From contig NZ_JAENHK010000001.1 of the NCBI RefSeq assembly GCF_016595215.1, forward strand, positions 868,001 to 932,000: a stretch of DNA of 64,000 nt. Direction: 5' to 3'. This DNA is from Chryseobacterium paridis. Its GTDB lineage: Bacteria > Bacteroidota > Bacteroidia > Flavobacteriales > Weeksellaceae. Positions 47,416 to 58,097 of this stretch are shown piece by piece (position 1 is the first letter of the stretch; each line of letters begins with the position of its first letter). The translations under genes were made by a program, and so were the position numbers. A model generated the notes under the pieces. It worked only from the letters and a program-made list of their open reading frames with translations, ran no database searches and had not been told where the DNA came from.

Positions 47416-47577
47416 ATAATGGACTCAGTTGCTTAAGCACAAAAGTGTAAAACCGGATGATTAAAAACCTAATGGGAAAAATGAGAGGGTCAGAGTTTTT
47501 TCGATTGCAAATTGTTGCTTCGGGAAGATTATGTATTTCCAGAACCAAAGACTTTCTAAATCAGAAAACTAAATGGG

Positions 47578-47608
47578 TTTCAAATTGAATTAATAATTCA
47601 TATCTTTG
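47578..47608 (+). promoter_or_regulatory. Promoter upstream of prfA
   Basis: TTTC (47578-47581), a 19-nt spacer and TATCTTTG (47601-47608), 19 nt before the prfA ATG. Confidence 0.6.
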
Positions 47609-47627
47609 CAGCCACAAAATTTCTATA

Positions 47628-48713
47628 ATGTCTAAGTCATTAATTCCAAAATTAGAAGCCATAAAACAAAGATATAATGAGGTCGCAGATCTTATTATAC
47701 AGCCTGATGTTATTTCTGATCAGAAAAGATATTCTTCTCTGAACAAAGAATATAGTGATTTGGGGAAAATTGTTAGAGTTTACGACCAGTATAAAGGTGC
47801 TTTAGATACAATTGAAGAATCTGATGAAATCATTGCTGATGGTTCAGACAGAGATTTAGTAGATCTTGCAAAAGAGGAAAAATTAGAAGCTCAGGCAAAA
47901 CTTCCGACTTTTGAAGAAGAATTGAAAGTTTTATTGATTCCTAAAGACCCTGCAGATGATAAAAATGTTATCGTTGAGCTACGTGCTGGAACGGGTGGTG
48001 ATGAAGCTGCGATTTTTGTGGAAGATGTTTACAGAATGTATACCATGTATTTCAAAACGAAAGGTTGGAGACATGAGGTAACTGATTCTAATGAAGCTGC
48101 GAAAGGGTATAAAGAACTGATCATGAAAGTTGAAGGAGAAGGAGTATATGGAATCATGAAATTCGAGTCTGGAGTTCACCGTGTACAACGTGTTCCTGAA
48201 ACTGAATCTCAAGGAAGAGTTCACACATCTGCAATTACTATTGCTGTGTTACCGGAAGCTGAAGAAGTAGATTTTGAACTGAATCCTGCCGATATCGAAA
48301 TGCAGACTTCCCGTTCAGGAGGTGCTGGAGGACAGAACGTAAACAAGGTTGAAACAAAAGTTCAGTTGACACACAAACCATCAGGTATGGTTGTTGTTTG
48401 TCAGCAGGCTCGTTCTCAGCTAGCTAACCGTGAATTGGCAATGGAGATGTTGAGAACTAAATTATACGATATCGAATTACAAAAAGTTCAAGGGGATATC
48501 GCTGCACAACGTAAATCAATGGTTTCCACAGGAGACCGTTCTGCAAAGATCAAAACATACAATTACCCTCAAGGTAGAGTAACAGACCATAGAATCAACA
48601 AATCCATGTATAATCTGGATGCTTATATGAATGGTGATATTTCTGAAATGATTGATGCTGTAATTATGGCCGAAAATGCAGAAAAAATGAAGGGCGAGGA
48701 AGATAATTATTAA
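47628..48713 (+). CDS. prfA: Peptide chain release factor 1
   Basis: 361 aa, canonical length. It holds the stop-codon recognition tripeptide region RVPETESQG (P-x-T type, reading UAA/UAG) and the catalytic GGQ in [21 protein letters not shown]. It also has the end motif [17 protein letters not shown]. It releases finished peptides from the ribosome. A second GGQ protein, PrfH, lies at 61278 and lacks the codon-recognition part. Confidence 0.96.
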   Translation: MSKSLIPKLEAIKQRYNEVADLIIQPDVISDQKRYSSLNKEYSDLGKIVRVYDQYKGALDTIEESDEIIADGSDRDLVDLAKEEKLEAQAKLPTFEEELKVLLIPKDPADDKNVIVELRAGTGGDEAAIFVEDVYRMYTMYFKTKGWRHEVTDSNEAAKGYKELIMKVEGEGVYGIMKFESGVHRVQRVPETESQGRVHTSAITIAVLPEAEEVDFELNPADIEMQTSRSGGAGGQNVNKVETKVQLTHKPSGMVVVCQQARSQLANRELAMEMLRTKLYDIELQKVQGDIAAQRKSMVSTGDRSAKIKTYNYPQGRVTDHRINKSMYNLDAYMNGDISEMIDAVIMAENAEKMKGEEDNY

Positions 48714-48739
48714 TATTTAATTTAACCAAACTCAATTTT

Positions 48740-49297
48740 ATGAAAAAAATTCTTTTATCATTTTTAGTGCTACTATTTATTTCATCTTGTGCTGGCGATG
48801 TTCAAAATGAAGAAATGTCGTCAGGTGTTCAGAAGACGAAAAGTCAGTCCAAAAGCATTACTAGTAAAACTGCTGTTGAAAATTACGATTTTATCTTAAG
48901 TGATAGATCTGATGCTGTACCTAATAGTACTCCAACAAATTATGTTAGCGGTTATATTCAGATTTATTCACCACAACTGTACAATGAAGGATATACTTTT
49001 GAATTAGAATATTTTATTGGAAACAATCAGGTGTTTGGTATTGTTCCTACAATTTATTTACCAGCAAATACTCACTATGCTGAAATTAATCCTTATGATA
49101 TGATTCAACTGTATGGGTGCGGTGGGAAAACCGTATCTGTAAAGGTAAAGACTATTAGAAAGGGAAGATTTCAAATAGTTAATGATAAAACAGTATTGTC
49201 GGCTTGTAATATTTCTCTTTATTTGGCAAATTGTAATATAAATTTACCGGATACAAAACCATCAGATACAATTGGAGGTGGGCCAAAGGGACTGTAA
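48740..49297 (+). CDS. Putative lipoprotein, function unknown
   Basis: 185 aa. The lipoprotein signal MKKILLSFLVLLFISSC has the Cys at 17, followed by AGDVQNEE. The mature part is rich in Tyr, Asn and Thr, with a strand-like pattern (YVSGYIQIYSPQ, YTFELEYFIGN), and holds four Cys near the C-terminus (YGCGGK, SACNIS, NCNI). I do not recognise it. It starts 26 nt after prfA but has a different role, so coupling is uncertain. Confidence 0.65.
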   Translation: MKKILLSFLVLLFISSCAGDVQNEEMSSGVQKTKSQSKSITSKTAVENYDFILSDRSDAVPNSTPTNYVSGYIQIYSPQLYNEGYTFELEYFIGNNQVFGIVPTIYLPANTHYAEINPYDMIQLYGCGGKTVSVKVKTIRKGRFQIVNDKTVLSACNISLYLANCNINLPDTKPSDTIGGGPKGL

Positions 49298-49356
49298 AAA
49301 ATAACGTAATTCATTATTGATACGAAAATTATTTAATTTTTTCTTAAATAAATACT

Positions 49357-49390
49357 AAAGTCTCTGGAAAACAGAGACTTTTTGTTTTTA
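49357..49390 (+). terminator. Terminator after the lipoprotein gene
   Basis: AAAGTCTCTG/CAGAGACTTT, a 10-bp stem with a 5-base loop, is followed by TTTTGTTTTT. It overlaps an alternative start (49382) of the next ORF, which argues for the later ATG at 49430. Confidence 0.85.
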
Positions 49391-49429
49391 AATATCTACT
49401 TTAAACAAACCAAAATCAAAATAAGCATT

Positions 49430-50101
49430 ATGAAAACGTACAAGGTTATTTTATTTTTATTACTAGCTACTTTTGCACAGCATCTGAGTGCGCAGGAAGT
49501 TAAAAAGCCAGCAGAGGTTTTTGGACTTTATTTCGATGTTTTTGTCAGATATGATGATCAGGCACTTCCTAAACTTAATGATTATCTGAAGCCAACAATG
49601 GAGGGAAAAGATGGTTATCAGGTTAATCTAAAAGATGTCTCAGAAGATATGGTAAAGAAAAGCGCGGAGGCTTTTTTATCAGTATTTCCTAAGAAGGTGG
49701 CAGCTGCATGTAAAAAAGAATCCGAAGATTACTTCACGGCATTATATAAAAATTTTAAGGATGGAAAGATGTCTGTGAAAAAAGTAGAACTGGTACAAAA
49801 CGAATATGTTGCAGATCAAAAAATTGCAAACATAACTTACTCCGTAAGTTTTCTGGTTGTTTCCAAATTATCAGAAATAGCTGTTCCGGATCCTCAAAAA
49901 GCGAAACCTGAAGATGTAAAACAGTTTTTACTTCAAGGGTTGGAAAAAATTAAAAATGCAGATAAAACAGTCACTACAGAGCAGGAATTTAGTTTGTATG
50001 GTCTTAAGCAAGATGGGAAGGTGTATTATTGGAATGGAAGTCCGGATCAAATTGCGTCAACACTTATTGATTTCTATTTTGATAGTTTCAATATTAAATA
50101 G
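49430..50101 (+). CDS. Exported protein, function unknown
   Basis: 223 aa from the ATG at 49430, chosen because the upstream start lies inside a terminator. Signal peptide MKTYKVILFLLLATFAQHLSAQ. The body has a helical stretch and strands, Lys-rich, without a family I recognise. Possibly related to DUF-type periplasmic proteins (AYKNF... GKMSVKKVELVQNEYVADQKIANITYSV). It is transcribed alone between two terminators. Confidence 0.65.
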   Translation: MKTYKVILFLLLATFAQHLSAQEVKKPAEVFGLYFDVFVRYDDQALPKLNDYLKPTMEGKDGYQVNLKDVSEDMVKKSAEAFLSVFPKKVAAACKKESEDYFTALYKNFKDGKMSVKKVELVQNEYVADQKIANITYSVSFLVVSKLSEIAVPDPQKAKPEDVKQFLLQGLEKIKNADKTVTTEQEFSLYGLKQDGKVYYWNGSPDQIASTLIDFYFDSFNIK

Positions 50102-50132
50102 TGCCTTAATTTGTTAATAATGATCATACAGG

Positions 50133-50159
50133 CCTGCATTTCGTGCAGGTTTTTTTTAT
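50133..50159 (+). terminator. Terminator before the prolyl oligopeptidase gene
   Basis: CCTGCA/TGCAGG, a 6-bp stem with a 5-base loop, followed by eight T and ATTT. Confidence 0.8.
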
Positions 50160-50196
50160 TTAATGATATTATGTATTTTTGATAAAATCCTTTGAA

Positions 50197-52305
50197 ATGA
50201 ATTTTAAACCTATCTTATTAACAGCTGGAGTTCTATTTTCAGCGTCTTTTTATTCACAAAAAATGACTTATCCTAAAGCCTTAAAAGGAAATCAAACTGA
50301 TACATATTTCGGTACTGCTGTAGCAGATCCGTTTAGAGATTTGGAAAATGACTCTGAGCCAACAAAAAAATGGGTTGATGAAGAAGTTACTTTCAGTCAG
50401 GATTATCTTTCTAAAATACCTTTTAGAGAAAAGATCAAAAACCAGTTAAGAGATATCTGGAATTATGAAAAAATTTCTGCCCCTTTCAAAGAAGGTGATT
50501 ACACTTATTACTCTAAAAATGATGGGTTGCAGGCGCAATCTGTTTTATACAGAACAAATAATACTACCAAAGCTACAGAAGTATTTTTAGATCCTAATAA
50601 GTTTTCTGAAAAAGGGACCACTTCTCTTTCGCAGCTTTCGTTTAATAAAAAAGGAAATTTAGCAGCTTACTCTATTTCTGAAGGCGGTAGCGATTGGAAT
50701 AAAATTATTATCATAGACGCTATCACCAAGAAACAGATCGATGAAACATTGGTAGATGTGAAGTTTAGTGGTATTTCATGGCAGGGAGATGAAGGATTCT
50801 ATTATTCCAGTTATGATAAGCCAAAGGAAGGAACTGTACTTTCCGGAATGACAGATAAACATAAAGTCTATTTCCATAAATTAGGGACTAAACAATCCTC
50901 TGATCAATTGATCTTTGGAGGTGAAAAAACGCCAAGAAGATATATTGGTGCAAGTGTATCTGAAGATCAGAGATATCTTATTATATCAGCAGCCAATACG
51001 ACAAGCGGAAACGAATTGTATATTAAGGATCTTAAGAATGGCGGAGATTTCATACAGATTAATAAAGGATTTGATATTAGTGCTGGCATAGTAGACACCG
51101 AAGGAGATGATCTGTTTATTGCCACTGATAAAGATGCACCCAATGAGAGGTTGGTAAAAACAAGTATCAAGAATCCTACTCCTGAAAACTGGAAAGATGT
51201 TATTCCTCAAACTGAAAATGTATTAGGTGTCTCTACGGGTGGTGGTTATTTCTTTGCTACCTACATGATTGATGCTATTGATCAGGTGAAACAATATGAC
51301 AAAACCGGGAAATTAGTGAGAGAGATTTCACTTCCGGGGAAAGGGAATATTTCAGGCTTTGGAGGAAAGGAAAAAGAGAAAGAAGTATATTTTTCATTTA
51401 CCAACTATATTACCCCTGGTACTATTTATAAATTCAATGTAGATTCAGGTAAATCAGAGGTTTATCAAAAGCCAAAAGTTAAGTTTAATCCAGAAGATTA
51501 CATTTCAGAACAAGTATTTTATACATCAAAGGATGGAACAAAAATTCCAATGATGATCAACTATAAAAAAGGAACAAAGCTAGATGGTAAAAATCCAACG
51601 ATTCTTTATTCTTATGGTGGTTTTAATATCAGCTTACAACCTTCGTTCTCAGTAGTAAATGCAATCTGGATGGAAAATGGAGGTATTTATGCGGTTCCAA
51701 ATATCCGTGGTGGTGGTGAATATGGTAAAAAATGGCATATTGCGGGTACTAAAATGCAGAAGAAAAATGTTTTTGAAGATTTTATCGCAGCCGGAGAATA
51801 TTTGCAAAGTAAAAAATATACTTCAAAAGAATATATGGCACTTTCAGGAAGATCGAATGGTGGATTGCTGGTTGGAGCAGCTATGACGATGAGACCCGAC
51901 CTGGCAAGAGTTGCATTTCCGGGAGTAGGTGTACTGGATATGCTGAGGTATAATAAGTTTACAGCAGGAGCAGGATGGTCTTACGATTATGGTACAGCAG
52001 AAGATAATAAAGAAATGTTTGATTATTTAAAATCGTATTCTCCTGTGCATAATGTAAAAGCTGGAACCTGTTATCCTTCTACCATGATTATTACCAGTGA
52101 TCACGACGACAGAGTGGTTCCTGCGCATTCTTTCAAGTTTGGTGCAGAGCTTCAGGAAAAACAGGCATGTAAAAATCCTATTTTGTTGAGAATTGAAAAA
52201 AATGCAGGTCACGGAGCTGGTAGATCTACCGAGCAGGTGATAGGAGAAAATGCAGATTTACTATCTTTTGCTCTTTTTGAAATGGGGATTAAAAATATTA
52301 AATAA
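50197..52305 (+). CDS. Prolyl oligopeptidase-family serine peptidase (S9)
   Basis: 702 aa from the ATG at 50197; the in-frame TTG at 50179 is less likely. Signal peptide MNFKPILLTAGVLFSASFYSQ, so it is periplasmic or exported. The N-terminal seven-blade propeller covers ~75-410. The peptidase domain has the Ser nucleophile in SGRSNGGLLVGAAM, Asp in TSDHDDRVVPAHSF and His in NAGHGAGRS. Length and order fit S9A prolyl endopeptidases. It cleaves after Pro in short peptides. Confidence 0.93.
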   Translation: MNFKPILLTAGVLFSASFYSQKMTYPKALKGNQTDTYFGTAVADPFRDLENDSEPTKKWVDEEVTFSQDYLSKIPFREKIKNQLRDIWNYEKISAPFKEGDYTYYSKNDGLQAQSVLYRTNNTTKATEVFLDPNKFSEKGTTSLSQLSFNKKGNLAAYSISEGGSDWNKIIIIDAITKKQIDETLVDVKFSGISWQGDEGFYYSSYDKPKEGTVLSGMTDKHKVYFHKLGTKQSSDQLIFGGEKTPRRYIGASVSEDQRYLIISAANTTSGNELYIKDLKNGGDFIQINKGFDISAGIVDTEGDDLFIATDKDAPNERLVKTSIKNPTPENWKDVIPQTENVLGVSTGGGYFFATYMIDAIDQVKQYDKTGKLVREISLPGKGNISGFGGKEKEKEVYFSFTNYITPGTIYKFNVDSGKSEVYQKPKVKFNPEDYISEQVFYTSKDGTKIPMMINYKKGTKLDGKNPTILYSYGGFNISLQPSFSVVNAIWMENGGIYAVPNIRGGGEYGKKWHIAGTKMQKKNVFEDFIAAGEYLQSKKYTSKEYMALSGRSNGGLLVGAAMTMRPDLARVAFPGVGVLDMLRYNKFTAGAGWSYDYGTAEDNKEMFDYLKSYSPVHNVKAGTCYPSTMIITSDHDDRVVPAHSFKFGAELQEKQACKNPILLRIEKNAGHGAGRSTEQVIGENADLLSFALFEMGIKNIK

Positions 52306-52324
52306 TTATTAGTATTTATTTATT

Positions 52325-52358
52325 AAAACGGCCGATTCTAATATCGGCCGTTTTTTTT
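52325..52358 (+). terminator. Terminator of the prolyl oligopeptidase gene
   Basis: AAAACGGCCGAT/ATCGGCCGTTTT, a perfect 12-bp stem with a 6-base loop, is followed by T8. Confidence 0.92.
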
Positions 52359-52555
52359 ATGGTATATTTTAAAATATTGATCTTTTATTTAAAATATAAT
52401 AATATCATATAATGTTGTTTTATGTGTGTATTTCTTTGTTTACAAGAGATATACCTACGATTATAAAATTTATACATAAAAGTGAATATTTTATAAAAAT
52501 AATAGATTCTATAAAAAATAGTTATTTTTTTTAACTGTTGTTTGTTTGAAATTGT

Positions 52556-52563
52556 TATTTTTG
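52556..52563 (+). promoter_or_regulatory. Promoter box upstream of the metallopeptidase gene
   Basis: TATTTTTG matches TAnnTTTG, 46 nt before the ATG at 52610. The rest of the 251-bp gap after the terminator is very AT-rich, with no other feature seen. Confidence 0.5.
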
Positions 52564-52609
52564 TTGATAACGTTTTTAATTTATTAATTTAATTTCATTC
52601 AATGAATTT

Positions 52610-55600
52610 ATGAAAAAGAGAATTCTATTCGCTTGTGTACTGGCGGCTGGGTTTACCAGCACGTATGCACAAAGATGGGAGTCCGCTTCTAAAGTGACTC
52701 CAACAAGAAAAGAAGTTGATGTTAAATATGCTTACAGAGTAGATTTAGCGTCACTGAGAAGTCTTTTAAAAGACGCTGTTGAAACCGGAAACGGAGCAAA
52801 AGCTGTTACTATCTCTTTACCTACTGTGGATGGTAAAATTGAAAGATTTGCAGTCTATGACAATCCTGTTATGGCAAAATCTATGGCCGAAAGATATCAA
52901 TTGGGCTCTTATGTAGGAGTAGGAATTGATGATCCATCGAAATACCTTAGATTCAGTACTTCTCCAACTGATATGCAAGCCATGATTGTTAAAGATGGTC
53001 AGTATCAGTTTATTGAGCCTGTCAGTGCTGATAAGCAGACCTATGGTGTTTTCTATAAAAGCAACAGAACAAGTTCTGGACATGGCTTTGATTGCTCTAC
53101 GCAAGAAAAAGATATTAAGGATATAAAATCTTTATTAGAAAACGGGAAAAAAAGCCTTTCTAATGTAGGAATTACAAGCAGACCTTCCAGTACAAAATAT
53201 AGAACATATAAATTGGCGGTATCTGTTACTGGAGAGTACACTCAGCATTTTGGAGGAGTTCCTGGGGCAGTGGCACAGATTAATACAACCATGACCCGTG
53301 TAAATGGAGTATTCGAAAAAGATTTTGGAATTCATTTAACTGTTCAGGATTTACCAGGAATTATTTACACTGATGCTGCCACAGATCCTTATTCTGATGC
53401 TGATGCAGGATCAGGAGGTGCCTGGAACCTGGAATTACAAAACACTTTGACAGCCAATGTAGGAAATGCTAATTATGATATTGGGCATTTATTTGGTGCT
53501 TCGGGAGGTGGTGGAAATGCAGGATGTATAGGATGTATTTGTGTAGATCCTACGACTGCAGAGCCAGAAGGTAAAGGTTCCGGATTTACTTCTCCTTCAG
53601 ATGGAAATCCAAATGGTGATACTTTTGATATTGACTATGTAGCTCACGAAATGGGACACCAATTAGGTGCAAACCATACTTTCTCAAAAAGCACTGAAAG
53701 GTCAGGGGTGAATGTAGAACCTGGAGGAGGTACTACGATTATGGGATATGCCGGAATCACACAGGACAATGTTCAGATGAATTCTGATGCCTATTTCCAT
53801 TATGTTTCAATTGATCAGATCTTGACAAATCTTGAAGGTAAACCAGCTTCTTGTGGTGTGTCTCAGAATATTACAACGAATACTCCTCCGGTAATTGCTC
53901 CGCTTACCGCTTACAGCATTCCAAAAGGAACAGCTTATTATCTGGATGCGACTGCTACAGACGCTCAGAATGATCCATTAAAATATACATGGGAGCAATA
54001 CGACAGTGTAGATAGTTTTACTTCAATTTCTGGGGACAGTGGATGGGGATATAATACTAAAGGATCTCTGGCCAGATCATTCTTTGGAACAGCAAGCGGA
54101 AGAAGATATTTTCCAAGTATGCCTTTAGTGATGAATGGAACTCTTACCAACAAAGCGACGTGGGAAACGGTTCCTTATGTACCTAGAACATTGCACTACG
54201 CAGTAACTGTAAGGGATGAAAATGCAGTAAGACCAATGTTGTCTTCATCAGAAACCACTGTAACAGTTGGTAATGACGGACCATTTAAATTTAATGGATT
54301 AACTGCTTCTTCAGTATTATACAATAATGCTTCAAATACAATCCAATGGGAGGTAGCTAATACCAATGCGGCTCCTTATAATGTTACCAATGTAAAAATA
54401 GATTATACAGCCAATAATGGAACTACATGGACGGATCTGGTAGCTTCTGCTCCTAATACAGGTAGCTATTCTGCACAAATGCCAAGTGGTTTAACTGGTA
54501 CTGTTAAGTTTAGAATATCAGCAATTGGAAATATATTTTATGCTGTGTCTCCTCAGGTTACTATTGGAACAGCACCAACTTCAACGACTAATGCTCCAAC
54601 AGGAGTAGCAACTATTGATACAGAGGTTTTCAAAACGACTGCAAGAGTGGATTGGAACAGTGTGCCAGGTGCTAATTATTCAATCAACTATAGAAAAACA
54701 GGGACAACAAACTGGTCGAACGCAACAAGTCCTGTAAATTCTGTTGTATTAAATAACCTTGAAGATGAAACAAATTATGAAGTACAGATTGCTGCAGTAG
54801 TAAATAACGTTCCTGGAACATTCTCTAATAATTATAGTTTCAAAACTAAAGGGTTAAAAACAGGAGTAGATTATTGCTTAATGACTACAGGTGGAAATGA
54901 TATGCTTAGCACTTTTTATAGTACATTGTTAACTATGTCCTTATCCAACCTTAATCATTCTGAAGGAACAACCCTTCCTGCAATATCTAAAACATATAAA
55001 GATTATAGTGAAGATCCTACTAAATTAATTAATTTAACAAAAGGAACTCAATATACTTTATCGTACACTGATTATGCTAACAGAGCAGGTGGTCAATATA
55101 ATGACTGGTTCCAGGTTTGGATTGATTACAATAGAAATGGAGTTTTTGAAGCTTCAGAATTGATTGCTGCTAAGAGTGCTATTCCTAATGCTAATGCAAG
55201 ACACACAGGAACAGTAGTATTTACAGTACCAGCAACTGCATATTCAGGGGATAAAACTCTAAGAATGAGAGTAGCAAGTACTTTCTTTAATGCAGTGAGT
55301 GATCCATGTGGAAGCCCATCTGTTTCGGCAGGAGGAGGCCAATTTGTTTCAGCAGGATCTTTCAGAGATTTCCCTGTAAAAATTACAGGAGCACTTGCCG
55401 TGGATGAAGTAAAAGGAACGAAATCTGAAATAGAGATTTATCCAAATCCTGCAGACACTTTTGTTGAAGTTAAAAACTTAAAAGGAAAAGCAGATTACAA
55501 AATTTACAGTGCTGAAGGACGATTAGTACAAAGTGGTAAATTGGATGGTCAGAGAATTAATGTTGCTTCACTTATAAAAGGAATGTATGTCATTACTATA

Positions 55601-55645
55601 ACAGGTGAAAATAAAACATATAACACTAAGCTTATTAAGAAATAA
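52610..55645 (+). CDS. Secreted M12-type (reprolysin-like) metallopeptidase with FN3, GEVED and T9SS domains
   Basis: 1,011 aa. Signal peptide MKKRILFACVLAAGFTSTYAQ. A propeptide-like region covers ~25-185. The peptidase domain at ~190-410 contains VAHEMGHQLGANHTF, a full HExxHxxxxxH zinc site, plus a Met-turn segment TIMGYAGI. Ig-like and FN3-like domains follow (~660-740, TARVDWNSVPGANYSI), then a GEVED domain (WFQVWIDYNRNGVFEASELI). The C-terminal sorting domain reads IEIYPNPADTFVEVKNL...GMYVITITGENKTYNTKLIKK. Exported through T9SS; likely extracellular protein degradation. Confidence 0.93.
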   Translation: MKKRILFACVLAAGFTSTYAQRWESASKVTPTRKEVDVKYAYRVDLASLRSLLKDAVETGNGAKAVTISLPTVDGKIERFAVYDNPVMAKSMAERYQLGSYVGVGIDDPSKYLRFSTSPTDMQAMIVKDGQYQFIEPVSADKQTYGVFYKSNRTSSGHGFDCSTQEKDIKDIKSLLENGKKSLSNVGITSRPSSTKYRTYKLAVSVTGEYTQHFGGVPGAVAQINTTMTRVNGVFEKDFGIHLTVQDLPGIIYTDAATDPYSDADAGSGGAWNLELQNTLTANVGNANYDIGHLFGASGGGGNAGCIGCICVDPTTAEPEGKGSGFTSPSDGNPNGDTFDIDYVAHEMGHQLGANHTFSKSTERSGVNVEPGGGTTIMGYAGITQDNVQMNSDAYFHYVSIDQILTNLEGKPASCGVSQNITTNTPPVIAPLTAYSIPKGTAYYLDATATDAQNDPLKYTWEQYDSVDSFTSISGDSGWGYNTKGSLARSFFGTASGRRYFPSMPLVMNGTLTNKATWETVPYVPRTLHYAVTVRDENAVRPMLSSSETTVTVGNDGPFKFNGLTASSVLYNNASNTIQWEVANTNAAPYNVTNVKIDYTANNGTTWTDLVASAPNTGSYSAQMPSGLTGTVKFRISAIGNIFYAVSPQVTIGTAPTSTTNAPTGVATIDTEVFKTTARVDWNSVPGANYSINYRKTGTTNWSNATSPVNSVVLNNLEDETNYEVQIAAVVNNVPGTFSNNYSFKTKGLKTGVDYCLMTTGGNDMLSTFYSTLLTMSLSNLNHSEGTTLPAISKTYKDYSEDPTKLINLTKGTQYTLSYTDYANRAGGQYNDWFQVWIDYNRNGVFEASELIAAKSAIPNANARHTGTVVFTVPATAYSGDKTLRMRVASTFFNAVSDPCGSPSVSAGGGQFVSAGSFRDFPVKITGALAVDEVKGTKSEIEIYPNPADTFVEVKNLKGKADYKIYSAEGRLVQSGKLDGQRINVASLIKGMYVITITGENKTYNTKLIKK

Positions 55646-55667
55646 TAAGAGTCTATAAAATTAGAGT

Positions 55668-55697
55668 AAGCCGGGCATTTGTCCGGCTTTTTATTTT
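55668..55697 (+). terminator. Terminator after the metallopeptidase gene
   Basis: AAGCCGG-gc / gt-CCGGCTT (9 bp with one G-U pair) with loop ATTT, followed by TTTATTTTG. Confidence 0.8.
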
Positions 55698-55781
55698 GTT
55701 AGTGAGTTTAATATGAGGTGATTAACTGTAGTTTCATGTTTCATTCAAAAAAATTAACTTTACGGGGATAAAATTATTGAA

Positions 55782-57905
55782 ATGCGAAAGACAATTTCTG
55801 TAAGAAAACTGGATCTACATATACTACCTAAAGAGGGCGAAATTTATAATTTCGAAAAAGATGGATTAGAGCTCAAATCATCTTACACCCATGAAGATGT
55901 TAAAAATAAAGCGCTCACAGAAACATCTCCGGGAATCTCACCCTATTTGAGAGGACCATATTCCACGATGTATGTTCAAAAACCCTGGACTGTACGTCAG
56001 TATGCAGGTTTTTCTACAGCAGAAGAGTCCAATGCATTTTATAGACGAAACTTAGCAGCAGGACAGAAAGGACTTTCTGTGGCATTTGATCTCGCAACCC
56101 ATAGAGGATATGATTCCAATCATGCAAGAGTAGTTGGTGATGTTGGGAAAGCTGGAGTTGCTATTGATTCTGTGGAGGATATGAAGATCTTATTCAATGA
56201 AATACCTTTAGATCAAATCTCAGTTTCCATGACAATGAATGGTGCTGTTCTTCCCATTTTATCATTTTATATTGTTGCTGCTGAAGAGCAGGGAGTACAA
56301 CAAGACCAGCTTTCAGGAACTATTCAGAATGATATTTTGAAAGAGTTCATGGTAAGAAATACCTATATTTATCCGCCAGCACCTTCTATGAAGATCATTG
56401 CGGATATCTTTGAATATACTTCTAAAAATATTCCAAAATTCAACTCGATTTCTATCTCAGGATATCATATGCAGGAAGCCGGAGCAACTCCGGTTTTAGA
56501 AATGGCTTATACATTAGCTGATGGCTTGGAGTATGTGAGAACAGGAATTAAGGCAGGTATGAATGTGGATGATTTTGCTCCAAGACTTTCTTTTTTCTGG
56601 GCAATCGGGATGAACCATTTTATGGAAATTGCCAAAATGCGTGCAGCGAGATATATCTGGGCTAATCTTTTAAAACAATTTGATCCTCAAAATCCGAAAT
56701 CGTTAGCCTTAAGAACCCATTCTCAAACATCCGGTTGGTCTCTGACAGAGCAAGAACCTTTTAATAATATTACCAGAACAGCTATTGAAGCTTTATCCTC
56801 AGCATTGGGCGGAACACAGTCTCTACATACGAATGCATTGGATGAAGCCATTGCTCTCCCGACAGATTATTCTGCGAAAATTGCCAGAAATACACAGATC
56901 ATTTTACAGCAGGAAAGCGGGATTTGTGATGTTGTAGACCCGATGGGAGGAAGCAATCTGGTGGAAAGCCTTACACAGCAGATGATTGAAGAGGCGATGA
57001 GATACATCGATGAGGTAGAGCAGGAAGGAGGAATGACAAAAGCTATTGAAGCCGGAATTCCTAAAATGAGAATTGAAGAAGCGGCAGCTAAAAAGCAGGC
57101 TAAAATTGATAGCAGCGAAGAATTTATTATAGGTGTTAATTCTTTTAAATCCTCTTTGAAACAGCAGCCTATAGAGATCCTGGATATTGATAATACGGAG
57201 GTTAGAAGAAAGCAGATCGAAAGATTAGATTCTATAAAAGAAACAAGAAATACTGAAGCTGTTGATCAGATCCTAAACGAAATCAGAGAAAGTGCAAAAA
57301 CAGGAAAAGGAAACCTTTTAGCATTATGTATTGAAGCTGCGAGGAGAAGGGTAACACTTGGAGAAATGAGTGATGCGATGGAAGAAAGCTTTGGTAGATA
57401 TAAAGCAAATATTAGAACAATTTCAGGAGTATATGCTATGAACGCCAGCAAGAATGAATATTTTGAAAAAGCCCTTCATCTGACTCAAAAATTTGAAGAA
57501 GAAGAAGGAAGACGTCCGAGATTAATGGTTGCCAAAATGGGACAGGATGGTCATGACAGAGGAGCGAAAGTAGTAGCCACAGCATTTGCGGATATGGGAT
57601 TTGATGTGGATGTTGCTCCTTTATTCCAAACTCCTGAAGAGGTAGCAAAACAAGCTGTTGAAAATGATATTCATATTTTAGGTGTTTCTTCACTGGCAGC
57701 AGGTCATAAAACTTTAGTTCCACAAGTTGTAGAAGAATTAAAAAAACTAGGAGCAGATGATGTTACCATTGTAGTAGGTGGTGTAATTCCACAACAGGAT
57801 TACGAATTTCTATATGCTAACGGAGCCGATTTTATTTTCGGCCCGGGAACCAATCTTCCAAAGTGTGCTGTAGAGATCCTGGATATGTTTTTACATAAAA
57901 AGTAA
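55782..57905 (+). CDS. scpA: Methylmalonyl-CoA mutase large subunit
   Basis: 707 aa. The N-terminal TIM-barrel substrate domain has [23 protein letters not shown] and [12 protein letters not shown]. The C-terminal B12-binding domain (~575-705) has the DxHxxG cobalamin motif in [20 protein letters not shown] and VVGGVIP. It interconverts succinyl-CoA and methylmalonyl-CoA using adenosylcobalamin. The small subunit partner and MeaB-type chaperone are not in this window. A 5' GGGGATAAA context precedes the ATG; no promoter box is clear. Confidence 0.95.
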   Translation: MRKTISVRKLDLHILPKEGEIYNFEKDGLELKSSYTHEDVKNKALTETSPGISPYLRGPYSTMYVQKPWTVRQYAGFSTAEESNAFYRRNLAAGQKGLSVAFDLATHRGYDSNHARVVGDVGKAGVAIDSVEDMKILFNEIPLDQISVSMTMNGAVLPILSFYIVAAEEQGVQQDQLSGTIQNDILKEFMVRNTYIYPPAPSMKIIADIFEYTSKNIPKFNSISISGYHMQEAGATPVLEMAYTLADGLEYVRTGIKAGMNVDDFAPRLSFFWAIGMNHFMEIAKMRAARYIWANLLKQFDPQNPKSLALRTHSQTSGWSLTEQEPFNNITRTAIEALSSALGGTQSLHTNALDEAIALPTDYSAKIARNTQIILQQESGICDVVDPMGGSNLVESLTQQMIEEAMRYIDEVEQEGGMTKAIEAGIPKMRIEEAAAKKQAKIDSSEEFIIGVNSFKSSLKQQPIEILDIDNTEVRRKQIERLDSIKETRNTEAVDQILNEIRESAKTGKGNLLALCIEAARRRVTLGEMSDAMEESFGRYKANIRTISGVYAMNASKNEYFEKALHLTQKFEEEEGRRPRLMVAKMGQDGHDRGAKVVATAFADMGFDVDVAPLFQTPEEVAKQAVENDIHILGVSSLAAGHKTLVPQVVEELKKLGADDVTIVVGGVIPQQDYEFLYANGADFIFGPGTNLPKCAVEILDMFLHKK

Positions 57906-57970
57906 TACAATAAGTTTCCTTAATATTTTGAGAATTTATTAAAAAAATAATTCAGTTTCAGAAAAATGTA

Positions 57971-57978
57971 TATATTTG
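57971..57978 (+). promoter_or_regulatory. -7 box of the RtcB-region leader transcript
   Basis: TATATTTG followed by CA is an exact TAnnTTTG match, about 40 nt before the leader ORF at 58020. Confidence 0.6.
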
Positions 57979-58019
57979 CAGCTGAAAATAAAGTTTAACC
58001 AATTAAAAACAACGAAGCA

Positions 58020-58097
58020 ATGTTCAAATTTCAAAAGAATTCTACAGTTGGATTACCCCTTATGGTGGTAAGGCTTCGTGGTTTGGTACACTCATAG
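58020..58097 (+). CDS. Putative 25-aa leader peptide upstream of the RtcB locus
   Basis: The ORF runs from ATG at 58020 (context AAGCAATG, identical to the lysA leader) to TAG at 58095. It begins MFKFQKNSTVGL and has a Leu/Val/Arg-rich second half. It has a promoter box 40 nt upstream and a terminator 23 nt downstream. Its later codons (58072-58084) can pair with the terminator 5' arm. A different frame over the same bases also stays open (reading PYGGKASWFG), so the translated frame is not certain. A regulatory leader is a better guess than a functional protein. Confidence 0.5.
   Translation: MFKFQKNSTVGLPLMVVRLRGLVHS

Noticed and set aside
58045..58068. A Trp-Trp-stop reading frame over the RtcB-locus leader as a Trp attenuator
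   Set aside because: It lacks an ATG start and no trp gene is near; the ATG frame at 58020 was preferred, though the frame remains uncertain.
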